A stretch of DNA of 64,000 nt from JAMDEO01 sp963775295 (GCA_963775295.1 CAVZIK010000006.1:2914001-2978000), one strand, 5' to 3'; numbered from the stretch's first letter, positions 36,273 through 45,276 are shown. Translations and numbers: made by a program. The notes: generated from the sequence alone by a model not told the origin.

Positions 36273-36731
36273 CTACGGCTCCCGGAGTTCGATGGCGATG
36301 TTACCGACAGCGGAGCCCTCGAAGTACACGAAACCTGGCTGTCCAGGCTTGATCGACGTGGTCCAGATCTTGGCGCCTTTGGCGGTCGCCCGCTCGATGT
36401 CACCTTTGAGGTCGGTGGTAAGCCAACCGATGTGGTGCAAACCTTCACCCTGAGCGTCCAGGGTCTCTTTCAGCGCCTGCTCGCCCTGGTAGGGCTCGAG
36501 CAGCTCGAGTTCGACATCGCCCATGAGAGCGTTGCTGATCTTGGTGGTCCATTGCGCCGGCTTGCCGTGAAGCTCACCGTCGAAATCGATCGCGAACACC
36601 TTGTGATCGTCGTCGAATTTGAAGGGGCCGAACCCCAGAGCCTCGAGATGAGCTATCGCGGCCTCGATATCCCTGACTACCACCCCCACGTGGTGCAAAC
36701 GTCTGCCATGGAACGATCCTTCTTCACCCAC
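36273..36731 (-). CDS. VOC-superfamily protein (glyoxalase / methylmalonyl-CoA epimerase-like)
   Basis: The 152-residue protein has two beta-alpha-beta-beta-beta modules with metal-ligand positions of the vicinal-oxygen-chelate fold: LHHVGVVVRDIEAAIAHLE at the start, DVELELLEPYQGE in the middle, and GLHHIGWLTTDLKGDIERA in the second half. This spacing is like methylmalonyl-CoA epimerase and small lyases. The start is GTG 36731 with GGAGAG upstream. It leads the dehydrogenase/transketolase/epimerase unit, so an epimerase or lyase step on a small hydroxy-keto compound is more likely than methylmalonyl-CoA. Confidence 0.78.
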   Translation of the reverse strand: MGEEGSFHGRRLHHVGVVVRDIEAAIAHLEALGFGPFKFDDDHKVFAIDFDGELHGKPAQWTTKISNALMGDVELELLEPYQGEQALKETLDAQGEGLHHIGWLTTDLKGDIERATAKGAKIWTTSIKPGQPGFVYFEGSAVGNIAIELREP

Positions 36732-36894
36732 AGAACACTCTCCTTTCCCGTTTTGATTATGTCGTGGAACGCAAGCGAGGTCCGGTCGACCGCACGCGCG
36801 TACCGATAGGAATGCGAAGCTTGGGCGCTTCGAAGATGGTCGCTGACTCCCTCTGCACTTCGACCAGACCTACGCAAAGTGTGGAGATGGAAAA

Positions 36895-36931
36895 GGCGCT
36901 TCCCACGCGACAAAGTCGCCTGGGAAGCGCC
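36895..36931 (-). terminator. Intrinsic terminator after porB
   Basis: An 11-base-pair stem (36895-36905 with 36921-36931) encloses a second 5-pair stem (36907-36911 with 36915-36919) and is followed by TTTT on the minus strand. It ends the por operon; its GCTTCCC/GGGAAGC core is shared with the terminator at 29716. The rest of the gap 36732-37030 shows nothing else. Confidence 0.9.
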
Positions 36932-37030
36932 ATCACTTCCGCGTTGCCTCCGTCGAGACCGTGCGCCCAATGTTGGGTGCTCAGGTAGTGCACGTTACCA
37001 ACGTTTTGCGATTGATGTCAAGAACGCTAG

Positions 37031-37972
37031 CTATTCCGAGCCTTTGACCAAGGCCTCCAGCACCCGGAACCGCTTGTCCACCTGTCCTTGGAGAATGGCC
37101 AGCTGTTCCTCGTCCATATGCTTGAACTTGCCGAGCGTCTTCGTGAGTTCGCTGATGGGTTTGGGGTTGGTAACCTTCTGTGTGATCCGGTAGACCCCGT
37201 CCTCCTGCTCCCAGAGCGGGAAATAGTTGGTGCGCACGGCATCACGGCACACCTGAATGGACGCGTCGGTGCGTGTTTTCCAACCGACGACGCACGGGCA
37301 GAACACGTGTAGGTAGACGAAGCCTTCCTTGGCCTTTTCCTTGGCCTTGGCCAATTTCTTGGCGTAGTCGTCCAAATGGCTGAGGGTGGCTGTGGCCACG
37401 TACGGGATGTCATGCATCGACATCACCATGGGCATATTCTTGGATCCGGTGGGCTTGCCCTTGCCGGTATCCTTCTTAGCAGAGCGGCCCAGAGGGGTAG
37501 TGCTCGTGGAGGCCCCGAAGGGAGTGGCACTGCTCTGCTGGATCCCCGTGTTCATGTAGCCTTCGTTGTCATACGTGATGTAGATCATCTTCTCATTGCG
37601 TTCGGCCGCCCCGCTCAGAGTCTGAAATCCGACGTCTTGGGCGCATCCGTCACCGGTGTGGCAGACCACAGTCGCGTCGATGCCGGCATGCTGGTAGTAA
37701 CGAGTCAGTCCGGTCGCGCTGGAGCCTACCCCGGTCATCGTGCAGGCATAGTAGGCATGCTTATGCCAGGCCGCGACGTTTTGACCATGCAGCACTGGCG
37801 CGGAGCACGATGGCGTGCCCACGAAAATGATGTCTTTTCCCAGTACCTTGGAGATGAACCTGAGGTTGAGTTCCAACGTGCACCCGGCGCAGAAGGCGAC
37901 TCCCGGGGAAAACTGATCCTCGTTCTGGTAGTACTCGCAGGCCTTGGGTTGTCTCTTGCGTTCTTGAGCCAT
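37031..37972 (-). CDS. porB: 2-oxoacid (pyruvate):ferredoxin oxidoreductase, beta subunit
   Basis: This 313-residue protein holds TPP and a 4Fe-4S cluster. Cysteines in FCAGCTLELNLRF near residue 28 and a later one are cluster ligands, and CHTGDGCAQDVGFQTL followed by YDNEGYMNTG is the TPP-Mg region. FCPCVVGW is also typical of pyruvate-specific PorB. It is the last gene of porG-D-A-B, 18 bases after porA and just before a strong terminator. The complex oxidises pyruvate (or a related 2-oxoacid) to acyl-CoA and CO2, reducing ferredoxin. Confidence 0.92.
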   Translation of the reverse strand: MAQERKRQPKACEYYQNEDQFSPGVAFCAGCTLELNLRFISKVLGKDIIFVGTPSCSAPVLHGQNVAAWHKHAYYACTMTGVGSSATGLTRYYQHAGIDATVVCHTGDGCAQDVGFQTLSGAAERNEKMIYITYDNEGYMNTGIQQSSATPFGASTSTTPLGRSAKKDTGKGKPTGSKNMPMVMSMHDIPYVATATLSHLDDYAKKLAKAKEKAKEGFVYLHVFCPCVVGWKTRTDASIQVCRDAVRTNYFPLWEQEDGVYRITQKVTNPKPISELTKTLGKFKHMDEEQLAILQGQVDKRFRVLEALVKGSE

Positions 37973-37990
37973 GTCACGCCCTCGCTTGCA

Positions 37991-39169
37991 TTACGGCAAC
38001 CATGTAACTTGTTGATAGGCGCGCCCGTCGGCTGCCGCCTGGATATCGTCGATCATTCCGGCGATGTGCTCTTGGGTGATGTCCATATTGGCCAGTCCAT
38101 CGATGAAGCTGAGCATGGGAACGAGCCCTATCTCCGGAGTGATGGCGCGGGTTTCCATGTACAGAGGACCGCAGTCCCAACCGAAGCAGATACTACGGTC
38201 AAGGACGCCGATCGCTTTCTTGCCCTGAAGTGCCTGGGCCAGACGCTCGGTGGGGAACGGGCGGTATAGCCGAAGCTTGACCAGACCAGCCTTGATTCCT
38301 TCCTCGCGCTTGGCATCGACGACCGTGCGCGCCGTTCCGACCGCGCTGCCACTGGTGACGAGCACGATGTCCGCGTCTTCTGTGCGGTATTCCTCCACCT
38401 GACCGCCGTATGAGCGGCCGAAGGCCGCGGCGAACTCCTTGTCGATCTCTTCTAGCTTGGGCTTCACACGCTCCATGGCTGCCATGTGCTTCTTGCGCAA
38501 CTCGACGTATCCCGCGCCTATGCCATGGCTGCCGCAACCAAGCGCGACTCCGGGAAGCAGTTGCGGGCGAGGTCCTTGCGTCTTGAGAACCGCCAAATAG
38601 TCATCGACGTCGGCGCTGCCGGGTATCTCCACCGACTCCGCCAGAAACGACAGATAGTATCCGTCGTAGTTGACGATGACCGGGAGTTGGATGTCATGAT
38701 CTTCGGCCAGGCGAAACGCCATGATGACCGTGTCCATGATCTCCTGGCAGTTCTCCACGATGAGTTGCACCCAGCCGGTGTCGCGCACCGAAATCATGTC
38801 CTGCTGCCCGGAGCACACCGCGTGGATGCCCGGTGGCTCTCGGTTGACGTTGACCATCACCACGGGTGCCCGATAGCCGGCCGTGTTGAACATGGCGTCG
38901 TACATGTAGACCAGACCATAGGACGACGTGGCCGTGAAGGCCCGTCCTCCCGCCATGGTCGCGGCACACACCACATTTTGGGCCGAGTTCTCGCCCTCGA
39001 CGGTAACGTACTCGCAATCGAGCACACCGTCGGCGTGGAACTTGGCCAACTGCTCGATGACCTCACTCTGAGGCGTGATGGGGTACGCAGAGACCACGTC
39101 GGGACGGCAGAGCATCGCTGCGTAGGCGGCGGCACCGTTGCCGGTGATTACTTTCGTCTGCTTATCCAA
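37991..39169 (-). CDS. porA: 2-oxoacid (pyruvate):ferredoxin oxidoreductase, alpha subunit
   Basis: The 392-residue protein has the PorA pattern: GNGAAAYAAMLCRPDVVSAY then PITPQSEVIEQLAKFHADG, followed by VTVEGENSAQNVVCAATMAG with the TPP-activating glutamate, TSSYGLVYMYD, and NREPPGIHAVCSGQQD. The start is TTG at 39169, preceded by GGAGGAG and overlapping the porD stop by 8 bases; sequence further upstream in frame is porD antisense-frame noise. It binds pyruvate and CoA with PorB. Confidence 0.93.
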   Translation of the reverse strand: MDKQTKVITGNGAAAYAAMLCRPDVVSAYPITPQSEVIEQLAKFHADGVLDCEYVTVEGENSAQNVVCAATMAGGRAFTATSSYGLVYMYDAMFNTAGYRAPVVMVNVNREPPGIHAVCSGQQDMISVRDTGWVQLIVENCQEIMDTVIMAFRLAEDHDIQLPVIVNYDGYYLSFLAESVEIPGSADVDDYLAVLKTQGPRPQLLPGVALGCGSHGIGAGYVELRKKHMAAMERVKPKLEEIDKEFAAAFGRSYGGQVEEYRTEDADIVLVTSGSAVGTARTVVDAKREEGIKAGLVKLRLYRPFPTERLAQALQGKKAIGVLDRSICFGWDCGPLYMETRAITPEIGLVPMLSFIDGLANMDITQEHIAGMIDDIQAAADGRAYQQVTWLP

Positions 39170-39476
39170 CGTGACACTCCTCCGCGAAATCTGCCTCGGG
39201 CTGCATGGTGATTGCCCCAGTGGGACATTCCTTGGCGCACACGCCGCATCCCTTGCAGTATTCCATGTCGGCTTGGTAGTGGATGCCATCCGGGGCATCA
39301 GCGATGCACTGCGGCGGGCAATAGATGTAGCAGAAGCCGCAGGCGTTGCACTCCTCGTTGTTGAAGATGGGGCGCTCCGTGCGCCAGTCTCCCGTGTGGA
39401 GACAGAGCATGGTCTCGCTCGCATCGGACCAACTCGCCTCGGTCTCGAAGATGTCCTTGTCTGTTGCGTCTACCAT
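39162..39476 (-). CDS. porD: 2-oxoacid:ferredoxin oxidoreductase, delta (2x4Fe-4S ferredoxin) subunit
   Basis: This 104-residue subunit carries two 4Fe-4S clusters (CNACGFCYIYCPPQC and CKGCGVCAKECPTG) that wire the TPP site to external ferredoxin. An N-terminal stretch of about 45 residues precedes them. The ATG at 39476 has a perfect GGAGGTGAT site and overlaps the porG stop by 7 bases. Confidence 0.94.
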   Translation of the reverse strand: MVDATDKDIFETEASWSDASETMLCLHTGDWRTERPIFNNEECNACGFCYIYCPPQCIADAPDGIHYQADMEYCKGCGVCAKECPTGAITMQPEADFAEECHVG

Positions 39477-40024
39477 GTGATCACCTCCACTTCGTGATAG
39501 CCGCGTTCCGCATTGCGGATGTTGCGTTTGAGCATGTCGCCCTCGAGGTAGTCGGCAAGTCCCTGGAGAACGGACTCGAGCTTCACCCAGCCGGTTGTCT
39601 TGGCAAGAGCGCCGATAAGGCACGTGTTGGGGATATCGCGCCCGATCTCGCACAGTGCCACCTGGGTTGCGTTGATGACGCCTGCGCTCTTCAGGTTGGG
39701 AGCCGGGGGCTTCTCGAGTGGTTTGGCACTGTTGAGTATGAGCACCCCCTCGGGCTTCAGACCGTCGAATAGATTCTTCAACGCAAGCAGTGTGGGATCG
39801 ATGACCATGAGACAGTCTGGGGTGTAGATCTGGGTCTTTTCGCGGATGGGCTCATCGGAGAAGCGGGTGAACGCTACGACCGGCATCCCTCGCCTCTCGA
39901 AGCCGTACATGGGGAAGCTCGCTACGTTCTTTCCCTCCGCAGCGCAGGCCGAGGCCAGCATTTTCGCCGCAAGCACGGCTCCTTGGCCCCCTCGACCGTG
40001 AAATCGGATCTCTTTAGCTGACAT
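39470..40024 (-). CDS. porG: 2-oxoacid:ferredoxin oxidoreductase, gamma subunit
   Basis: This 184-residue protein matches domain III (gamma), with the diagnostic FHGRGGQGAVLAAKMLASA near the start, SFPMYGFERRGMPVVAFTRF and the later NTCLIGALAKTTGWVKLES. It forms the CoA-binding side of the heterotetramer. As first por gene it lies 102 bases after the SDR gene, so por may be read through from the dehydrogenase/SDR promoter or have a promoter in that gap, which shows only GC-rich sequence. Confidence 0.93.
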   Translation of the reverse strand: MSAKEIRFHGRGGQGAVLAAKMLASACAAEGKNVASFPMYGFERRGMPVVAFTRFSDEPIREKTQIYTPDCLMVIDPTLLALKNLFDGLKPEGVLILNSAKPLEKPPAPNLKSAGVINATQVALCEIGRDIPNTCLIGALAKTTGWVKLESVLQGLADYLEGDMLKRNIRNAERGYHEVEVITW

Positions 40025-40126
40025 ATCGCTCCTTCTTGTCGGGCACGACCGTACTTGGTCGCCGTCGGGCCCCAGACCCGCGGCGTTGCCCCCCGTTTTT
40101 CCGCCATCCGTTCGAAGGAGGGCGGC

Positions 40127-40948
40127 TTATGCTTCTCCCCATTTCATACCGGAACTGCTCAGCGCGGAACCGTTGACGTCCACCACGTGCGAGCCGCCAT
40201 CGGCCACGATCTCCGCGCCAGTGACGAAGGAAAAGTCGTCGCTCGCAACGCAAAGGCAGACGTTCGCGATCTCCTGCGGCGACGCGACCCTCCGCAGGGG
40301 CGAGTTCGAAGACATCAGAGCGAGAACGCCGTCGATGTTGGTGTGCAGAGCCGTCGCCGCAGGGGCCATGGAGTTCTCCAGCATGGCGGTCCGAGTCCCG
40401 CCAGGACACACGACGTTGCAGCGGACGTTGTCCGGACCATAGTCGAGGGCGACCTGCTTGGTCAGCATGATGAGTCCAGCTTTGGACGAGCAATAAGCGG
40501 GCATACCCGGCAAGCAGCGGATCCCGGCCAAGGATGCCACGTTGACGATGGAGCCGCCACCGGCCTTTATCATCTCAGGGATGGCGTGTTTCATCATGAT
40601 CATGGGCCCGGTGAGATTGGTCTCGATGATCCGGCGCCAAAGTTCGAGGTCGATATCGACCACGGACCCGGCGGTGTCGATAGCGGCGTTGTTGACGAGG
40701 ATGTCGAGCCTGCCGGTGAACCTAAGTGCCGTCTCCACCATGAGCGCGGCATCTTCCGTGTTGGCGACGTCGCCCGCGCAAGTGGCCACACAGTCGGAGG
40801 GCAGCGTGGCGGCCACACCATCGAGAGCGCTTTGACGCCGCCCGGTGATGACCACATTGGCACCTTCCTTCGTGAACAACTCGGCGATGGCGCAACCGAT
40901 ACCGGCGCCTCCACCGGTTATGATGGCTGTCTTACCTTCGAGCTTCAT
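40127..40948 (-). CDS. Short-chain dehydrogenase/reductase
   Basis: The 273-residue protein is a classic SDR. It has the TGGGAGIG cofactor loop (11-18), NNAAI, and the catalytic Ser139, Tyr152 and Lys156 (AYCSSKAG). R37-R38 at the end of the second strand (VVITGRRQS) hints at NADP(H), because basic residues there bind the 2'-phosphate. Family members oxidise or reduce sugars, sterols and 3-oxoacyl groups. It is 25 bases downstream of the dehydrogenase at 40974, and both would be expressed ahead of por. The tail after ADGG is about 20 residues longer than usual. Confidence 0.85.
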   Translation of the reverse strand: MKLEGKTAIITGGGAGIGCAIAELFTKEGANVVITGRRQSALDGVAATLPSDCVATCAGDVANTEDAALMVETALRFTGRLDILVNNAAIDTAGSVVDIDLELWRRIIETNLTGPMIMMKHAIPEMIKAGGGSIVNVASLAGIRCLPGMPAYCSSKAGLIMLTKQVALDYGPDNVRCNVVCPGGTRTAMLENSMAPAATALHTNIDGVLALMSSNSPLRRVASPQEIANVCLCVASDDFSFVTGAEIVADGGSHVVDVNGSALSSSGMKWGEA

Positions 40949-40973
40949 GCCAGGACTCCCCTTTCGAAGCAGC

Positions 40974-41984
40974 TTACGGCCTGATGAGCGCTTTCATGAC
41001 CTTGCCCGCACGTTGGTCCGCGAAGGCTTGGTTGATGTCGTTGAGCGCGTACACGTGCGACACCAACGGGGTCAGATCGTACACGGAAAGCATCTTGTTG
41101 GCTTTCCAGAGGAAATACGGCGATTGGAACACGCCATGGATGCTGAGGTCATTCTCGAACACGGCCCAGGCTTCCACCGGAACGGTCCCTCCAACGGGAT
41201 AGACGGCCGCCCAGACCACATGAGCTCCGCGGCCCGCCAGCTTCACAGCCTGCTCGGCCCCGGCCAGCTTGCCGGTGCAGTCGATGACAGCGTCGAAGCC
41301 GCGGCCGTCGGTTAACTTCATTGTCATGTCCATGACGTCTTCATTCTTGGGGTTGACGGTCGCCGTCGCGCCCAAACGGATGGCAAAGTCCCGCTTGTAA
41401 TCGAACGGCTCACTCACCATGGTGATGGAGGCGCCGCTGTGGACCGCGACCAAGAGATTGAGCATGCCGATAGGGCCCGCGCCAATGATTGCCACCGATT
41501 TGCCCGGGCCGACTTCGGCTCTGTCGTTCGCCCGCATGGCAATCGACAGAGGCTCCAACATGGTGGCCACCTCGAAACTGACGTCGTCGGCGATCGGAAA
41601 GACCTGGCCCTCATTGTAATAGCCGTACTCGGCGAAGGCGCCGGAGTACTCGGTGCCGTGCTCGCAGTATGCCTCCATTCCGCTCCGGCAGTAGTAGCAG
41701 GCGCCACAGGGTGCGACCGGCACGAGCGCCACACGCTGCCCCACCTTGTAGCCGAGCTTCGTGGCCGATCCCACCTCGACGATGGTACCCGACGCCTCAT
41801 GCCCCTCGATCTTGGGAAACTTGGGAACTTTGACCAGTCCGAAAGCGCCCTCGAGGATCTCCATGTCTGTGCCGCAGATGCCGGCATACTCGATCTTGAC
41901 CTTTATCTGATCCGGCCCGGTGACGGGCTCGGGAACGTCTTCGACCTCTACTAGGCGAATGGCCTTTTGAACGGCTGCTTTCAC
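40974..41984 (-). CDS. Zinc-dependent medium-chain alcohol/polyol dehydrogenase
   Basis: The 336-residue protein has catalytic zinc sites in AGICGTD and GHEASG, a structural zinc set in CGACYYCRSGMEAYC, and the nucleotide site IIGAGPIGMLNLLVA. It belongs with threonine/sorbitol/butanediol dehydrogenases and resembles the gene at 35251. I prefer GTG at 41984, with GAGGTG seven bases upstream, over an ATG at 41999, which lies inside the 18-base palindrome. It is the first gene of a unit with the SDR and probably por. Confidence 0.85.
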   Translation of the reverse strand: MKAAVQKAIRLVEVEDVPEPVTGPDQIKVKIEYAGICGTDMEILEGAFGLVKVPKFPKIEGHEASGTIVEVGSATKLGYKVGQRVALVPVAPCGACYYCRSGMEAYCEHGTEYSGAFAEYGYYNEGQVFPIADDVSFEVATMLEPLSIAMRANDRAEVGPGKSVAIIGAGPIGMLNLLVAVHSGASITMVSEPFDYKRDFAIRLGATATVNPKNEDVMDMTMKLTDGRGFDAVIDCTGKLAGAEQAVKLAGRGAHVVWAAVYPVGGTVPVEAWAVFENDLSIHGVFQSPYFLWKANKMLSVYDLTPLVSHVYALNDINQAFADQRAGKVMKALIRP

Positions 41985-41997
41985 AGAAGAGCACCTC

Positions 41998-42015
41998 ATC
42001 GATATCGATATCGAT
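41998..42015. promoter_or_regulatory. 18-base perfect palindrome upstream of the dehydrogenase: candidate operator
   Basis: The sequence is three ATCGAT/ATATCGAT units arranged as a perfect self-complementary 18-mer, ending 14 bases before the GTG start. AT-rich palindromes at this position commonly bind dimeric repressors. I cannot name the regulator. Confidence 0.5.
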
Positions 42016-42034
42016 CGTTAACACCCGGCCGGTA

Positions 42035-42072
42035 CCGCGGACCAAAAAGAATAGCACCTTCCTCCGCGGACC
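42035..42072. promoter_or_regulatory. Direct repeat CCGCGGACC upstream of the dehydrogenase operon
   Basis: CCGCGGACC occurs at 42035-42043 and again at 42064-42072, 29 bases apart, each containing the palindrome CCGCGG. It lies between the 18-base palindrome and the truncated gene at 42183 and may be a second regulator site. Confidence 0.35.
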
Positions 42073-42182
42073 CTGCCGCAGGGGAAAGCGCCATTACTTT
42101 CTTTCACTGGCGGCCTGCCTCGATGTGGACTGGACGAGACGCCGCCCCAGCCGTTAGAAACTAGCAGCGGCCACCCTGAGTG

Positions 42183-42383
42183 TCAAGACCAGCAACCTGT
42201 GGGACCTGCCGAGTTCCCGAGGAATAGGGAGTAATCCGGCCCAACGGCCGAAGCGGCCGGGTAGTCCGGCCTGAAGATCCGAGCGCGCTTGGAGTCAGAC
42301 CGTCTCCGCTCGCTCGCGGCCCTGAAGACGCTTTCGAAGTTGGCATGGTTCGCAACGTCATGTTGAACGAGAAGATAAGACAT
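42183..42383 (-). pseudogene. Truncated small antibiotic-monooxygenase/cyclase-like gene
   Basis: A 66-codon frame starts at ATG 42383 after a good AAGGAG. Its first half, MSYLLVQHDVANHANFESVF then SKRARIFR, resembles the common small ferredoxin-fold proteins (usually about 90-100 residues) that begin MSYLLVRHKV. After that the sequence loses similarity and stops early, so this looks like a gene damaged by deletion or frameshift. It could also be a short divergent gene. Confidence 0.45.
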
Positions 42384-42579
42384 GGTGACACTCCTTACCG
42401 GGAAGTTGGCCATTAAGTGAGTTGATGATGATCAACCATGGAGTCGAGTATTCTGCCATTCACCCGGCCTGCCAAGGAGAGGACTCCTCCGATCCGCCCG
42501 CCCGGAAGTGTGGTACGTTACTCACCCGCTAAATGAACTCCGCTCACATGCTGAAGAGGACCAAGACGGAGACGGCCAC

Positions 42580-45276
42580 GTGGAGAAGTTGATCGAGGTT
42601 GGCATCGGCAGCGCGTCGGCCCACGAGTCTTTTGCGGCGGGCCAAAGGGCCGCCGCCGGTGCGCTTGCAGAGATAGAGCAGTACAGTCCCAGTCTCACGC
42701 TGGTCTTCGCATCGGCCTACTACGATGGCCACGACGTAGCGGCCGGGGTGGCTTCGATCTTGGGAGACTGCCCCATGATCGGCACGTCGTCATCCGGCGA
42801 GATCTTTCAACATCCGTTGCAGAGATCTGTGGTCGTCACCATCCTGGCTTCCCCGCACCTCACCGCCGAGGTCGGTGTGGGCAAGCACACCAGCCGGGAC
42901 TGGCTTGCTGCAATCCGCTCTGCACTGCCCACCGGCCCCACCGCCCCCTACTTCCGCGACCGAAGCAAGTTGGGAGGTCCCTACTATTCCAAACACCCGG
43001 CGGCGGGTATCTCCCCGGTCTTCACCATCCTGTTCTCGCCCGGAAAAACCTCCTCCCGTATCCCCCCCAACCAGCAGCTTCACGAATTTCTCAAGAACAC
43101 AGCGGCTGGGAGAATCCCGATAGTCGGGGGCATGTCGAGCACGCCCGACGAGGCCTTTGCCGATTTCCAGATCGCAAACGGGCATGCGTACCGGGACGCG
43201 GTCGTGCTCGCCACTGTGGAGACGAACCTGCTCTTTGGGATCGGGGTTGGACACGGCTATCGGGCTACACGGAAACGTAGGATGGTCACAAGGACTCAGG
43301 ACAACATCATCTGGGAATTCGACGACCGCCCGGCGGTGGATATTTACGCTGAATCCATCGGTATCGAGCGTGAGCAGCTTCTCACCGATCCTAGTTGGTT
43401 CTCGAGGAGGCCCTTTGGCATCCCCGACGCCTTTGGCAATTACGCACTCCTGGTGCCTGAAAGAGTCCTCCCGGACGGTTCGATCCATTTCGGCTGGTCG
43501 ATAGAGGGACTCGAAACCGTCACCCTGATGGAACCCAGCCCGCAGAGCGGGGTCAACGCCACCCGCGAGACGATCAAGAAGGCTCTTGCGATCGGGCACA
43601 TGAAGGACCCGGCGGCGATCTTTCTCTTCACTTGTAAGTCCCGATACAAACTGGACGAGCGAGCGCCCCAGACCGAGCTCGACGGAGTGCTGTGGGCCTC
43701 GGCCATGGCTCCGACCACCGGTTTTCTCACGGGCGGGGAGTATGGAATCGAGGAGGACGGCCTCTGCATCATCTGCAACCACTCGGTGGTCGCTTTGGCG
43801 ATCGGGGACGACCTCGAACCCCGCGCCGCTGAGACTCGGAGCCGGGCCAACACTCTGCGTGAAATCGAGATGCGCCTGGCCAAGAAGAGCGCCGAGTTCG
43901 ACTCGCTGCGGCGTGCCGGTGAAGTCGTGTTCAACCAGGAGAATTGGGTGAGCACCATGCCGGAGTTTGAGAAGATCCTCGCCGAACTGACCGGGGCGGA
44001 CAGGGTCATCTTCCACGTCGGAGCCGACGCCTCCCAGCTGCTCCCCGTGGACCTCGATCACCTTTCGGCCGCGCGCGGTTCGCAGCTCGAGCAGACAATC
44101 GCACTCCCTCTCTCCCGCCAAGACCGGACTTTGGGCTGGATCGAACTCCGCTGCGGGCGCGAACTCGAAAGCCTCGAAGCGGCGGCGAGCATCGCGGATT
44201 TGATTGCGAGCGGCATCAAGCGGGTCACGATGGAGAAGATCATCGACGAGCAGGCCAGGGAAATTGACACAGTCCGCAGCATCGCCCGCGAGATCCTCTC
44301 AGCAACCAACTACCGCCTCGCGCTGAGCAACATTTCCGAGACCATCGTGCACCACGTCAATGCGTCCCGATACTCGCTGTGGATTGGGACGGCAGGGTCC
44401 AATCTTCATCTGCAGGTTTCGACACTCCCCGAAGAGTGTTCGGGCGACTTCGAGCTCGCCGCCCACGCGCTTGACACCAGGTCCATGGCCCGGCACGCCT
44501 CCGACGACTCCGACCTTCTCGCCCTTCCCCTCGTGGTCAACGAGAAGGTCAATGGAGCCCTGGTCCTCGCCTTCGAGCCGGACAATGCTCTGGTGGGAGC
44601 GGAAGTCGGCTTCCTCATCTACTTGAGCATGCCGCTCGCCATGATGGTCGACATCTTCAACCGACAGCGGGAATCGACCGTCGCCCGCGAGATCCACCAT
44701 CGGGTCAAGAACAACCTCCAGGTAATCGCCAGCCTTCTCAGCCTGCAACTGCGTCGCCTGGCCGAGCCGGAAGCCAAGGAAGCGCTGGAGGATAGCATCA
44801 GACGAATCATGAGCATCTCGGTGGTCCATGACTTCCTGTCGGGAAAGCAGTTGGAAAGGGTGGAAGCCCTCGGCCTGGTCCGCGACGTGTCCGAATCCGT
44901 GGCGAACAGCATGAGAGCGCCCGATCAGCGCTTTTCGATCAGCGTTGAAGGTGCCCCTACGCTGGAGATCTCGCCTCGCCAGGCCACGAGTCTCGCCGTT
45001 ATCGTCAACGAACTGGTGGGCAACGCCATCAAGCACGGCTTCCGCAACGCGGGTGAGGGAGATCTGATCATCCGCCTGTCGAACGAAGACCACGCAGTGA
45101 GATTGACTGTCGAAAACAGCCCCGGCCGCCTACCCGTGGACTTCGTCCTCGAGAGAGCAAATGGTCTGGGCCTGCAACTGGTCCGTTCGATCACCGAATC
45201 TGAGCTTAGCGGGACCTTTTCCCTGCAGCCGGCCCCCAGCGGAGTCGAAGCGAGGCTGACCTTCCCTTTGAAGTAG
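42580..45276 (+). CDS. FIST/GAF sensor histidine kinase (HisKA_2 type)
   Basis: The roughly 898-residue protein starts with a FIST N-domain (about 1-225; GTSSSGEIFQ, IPIVGGMSSTPDEAFADFQ), then FIST C-domain (to about 400; CKSRYKLDERAP, TTGFLTGGEYG). A linker coiled coil and two GAF-like domains (about 440-680) follow. The kinase core has EIHHRVKNNLQVIASLLSL with phospho-acceptor His706/707 and a HATPase end (VIVNELVGNAIKHGF, NGLGLQLV). FIST domains are proposed to bind small molecules such as amino acids. No membrane segment is seen, so it is cytoplasmic. I chose GTG 42580 by the FIST start and GGAGAC; an in-frame GTG at 42508 is possible. It pairs with the ANTAR regulator 51 bases downstream, the same pairing logic as EutW/EutV. 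Confidence 0.87.
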   Translation: MEKLIEVGIGSASAHESFAAGQRAAAGALAEIEQYSPSLTLVFASAYYDGHDVAAGVASILGDCPMIGTSSSGEIFQHPLQRSVVVTILASPHLTAEVGVGKHTSRDWLAAIRSALPTGPTAPYFRDRSKLGGPYYSKHPAAGISPVFTILFSPGKTSSRIPPNQQLHEFLKNTAAGRIPIVGGMSSTPDEAFADFQIANGHAYRDAVVLATVETNLLFGIGVGHGYRATRKRRMVTRTQDNIIWEFDDRPAVDIYAESIGIEREQLLTDPSWFSRRPFGIPDAFGNYALLVPERVLPDGSIHFGWSIEGLETVTLMEPSPQSGVNATRETIKKALAIGHMKDPAAIFLFTCKSRYKLDERAPQTELDGVLWASAMAPTTGFLTGGEYGIEEDGLCIICNHSVVALAIGDDLEPRAAETRSRANTLREIEMRLAKKSAEFDSLRRAGEVVFNQENWVSTMPEFEKILAELTGADRVIFHVGADASQLLPVDLDHLSAARGSQLEQTIALPLSRQDRTLGWIELRCGRELESLEAAASIADLIASGIKRVTMEKIIDEQAREIDTVRSIAREILSATNYRLALSNISETIVHHVNASRYSLWIGTAGSNLHLQVSTLPEECSGDFELAAHALDTRSMARHASDDSDLLALPLVVNEKVNGALVLAFEPDNALVGAEVGFLIYLSMPLAMMVDIFNRQRESTVAREIHHRVKNNLQVIASLLSLQLRRLAEPEAKEALEDSIRRIMSISVVHDFLSGKQLERVEALGLVRDVSESVANSMRAPDQRFSISVEGAPTLEISPRQATSLAVIVNELVGNAIKHGFRNAGEGDLIIRLSNEDHAVRLTVENSPGRLPVDFVLERANGLGLQLVRSITESELSGTFSLQPAPSGVEARLTFPLK

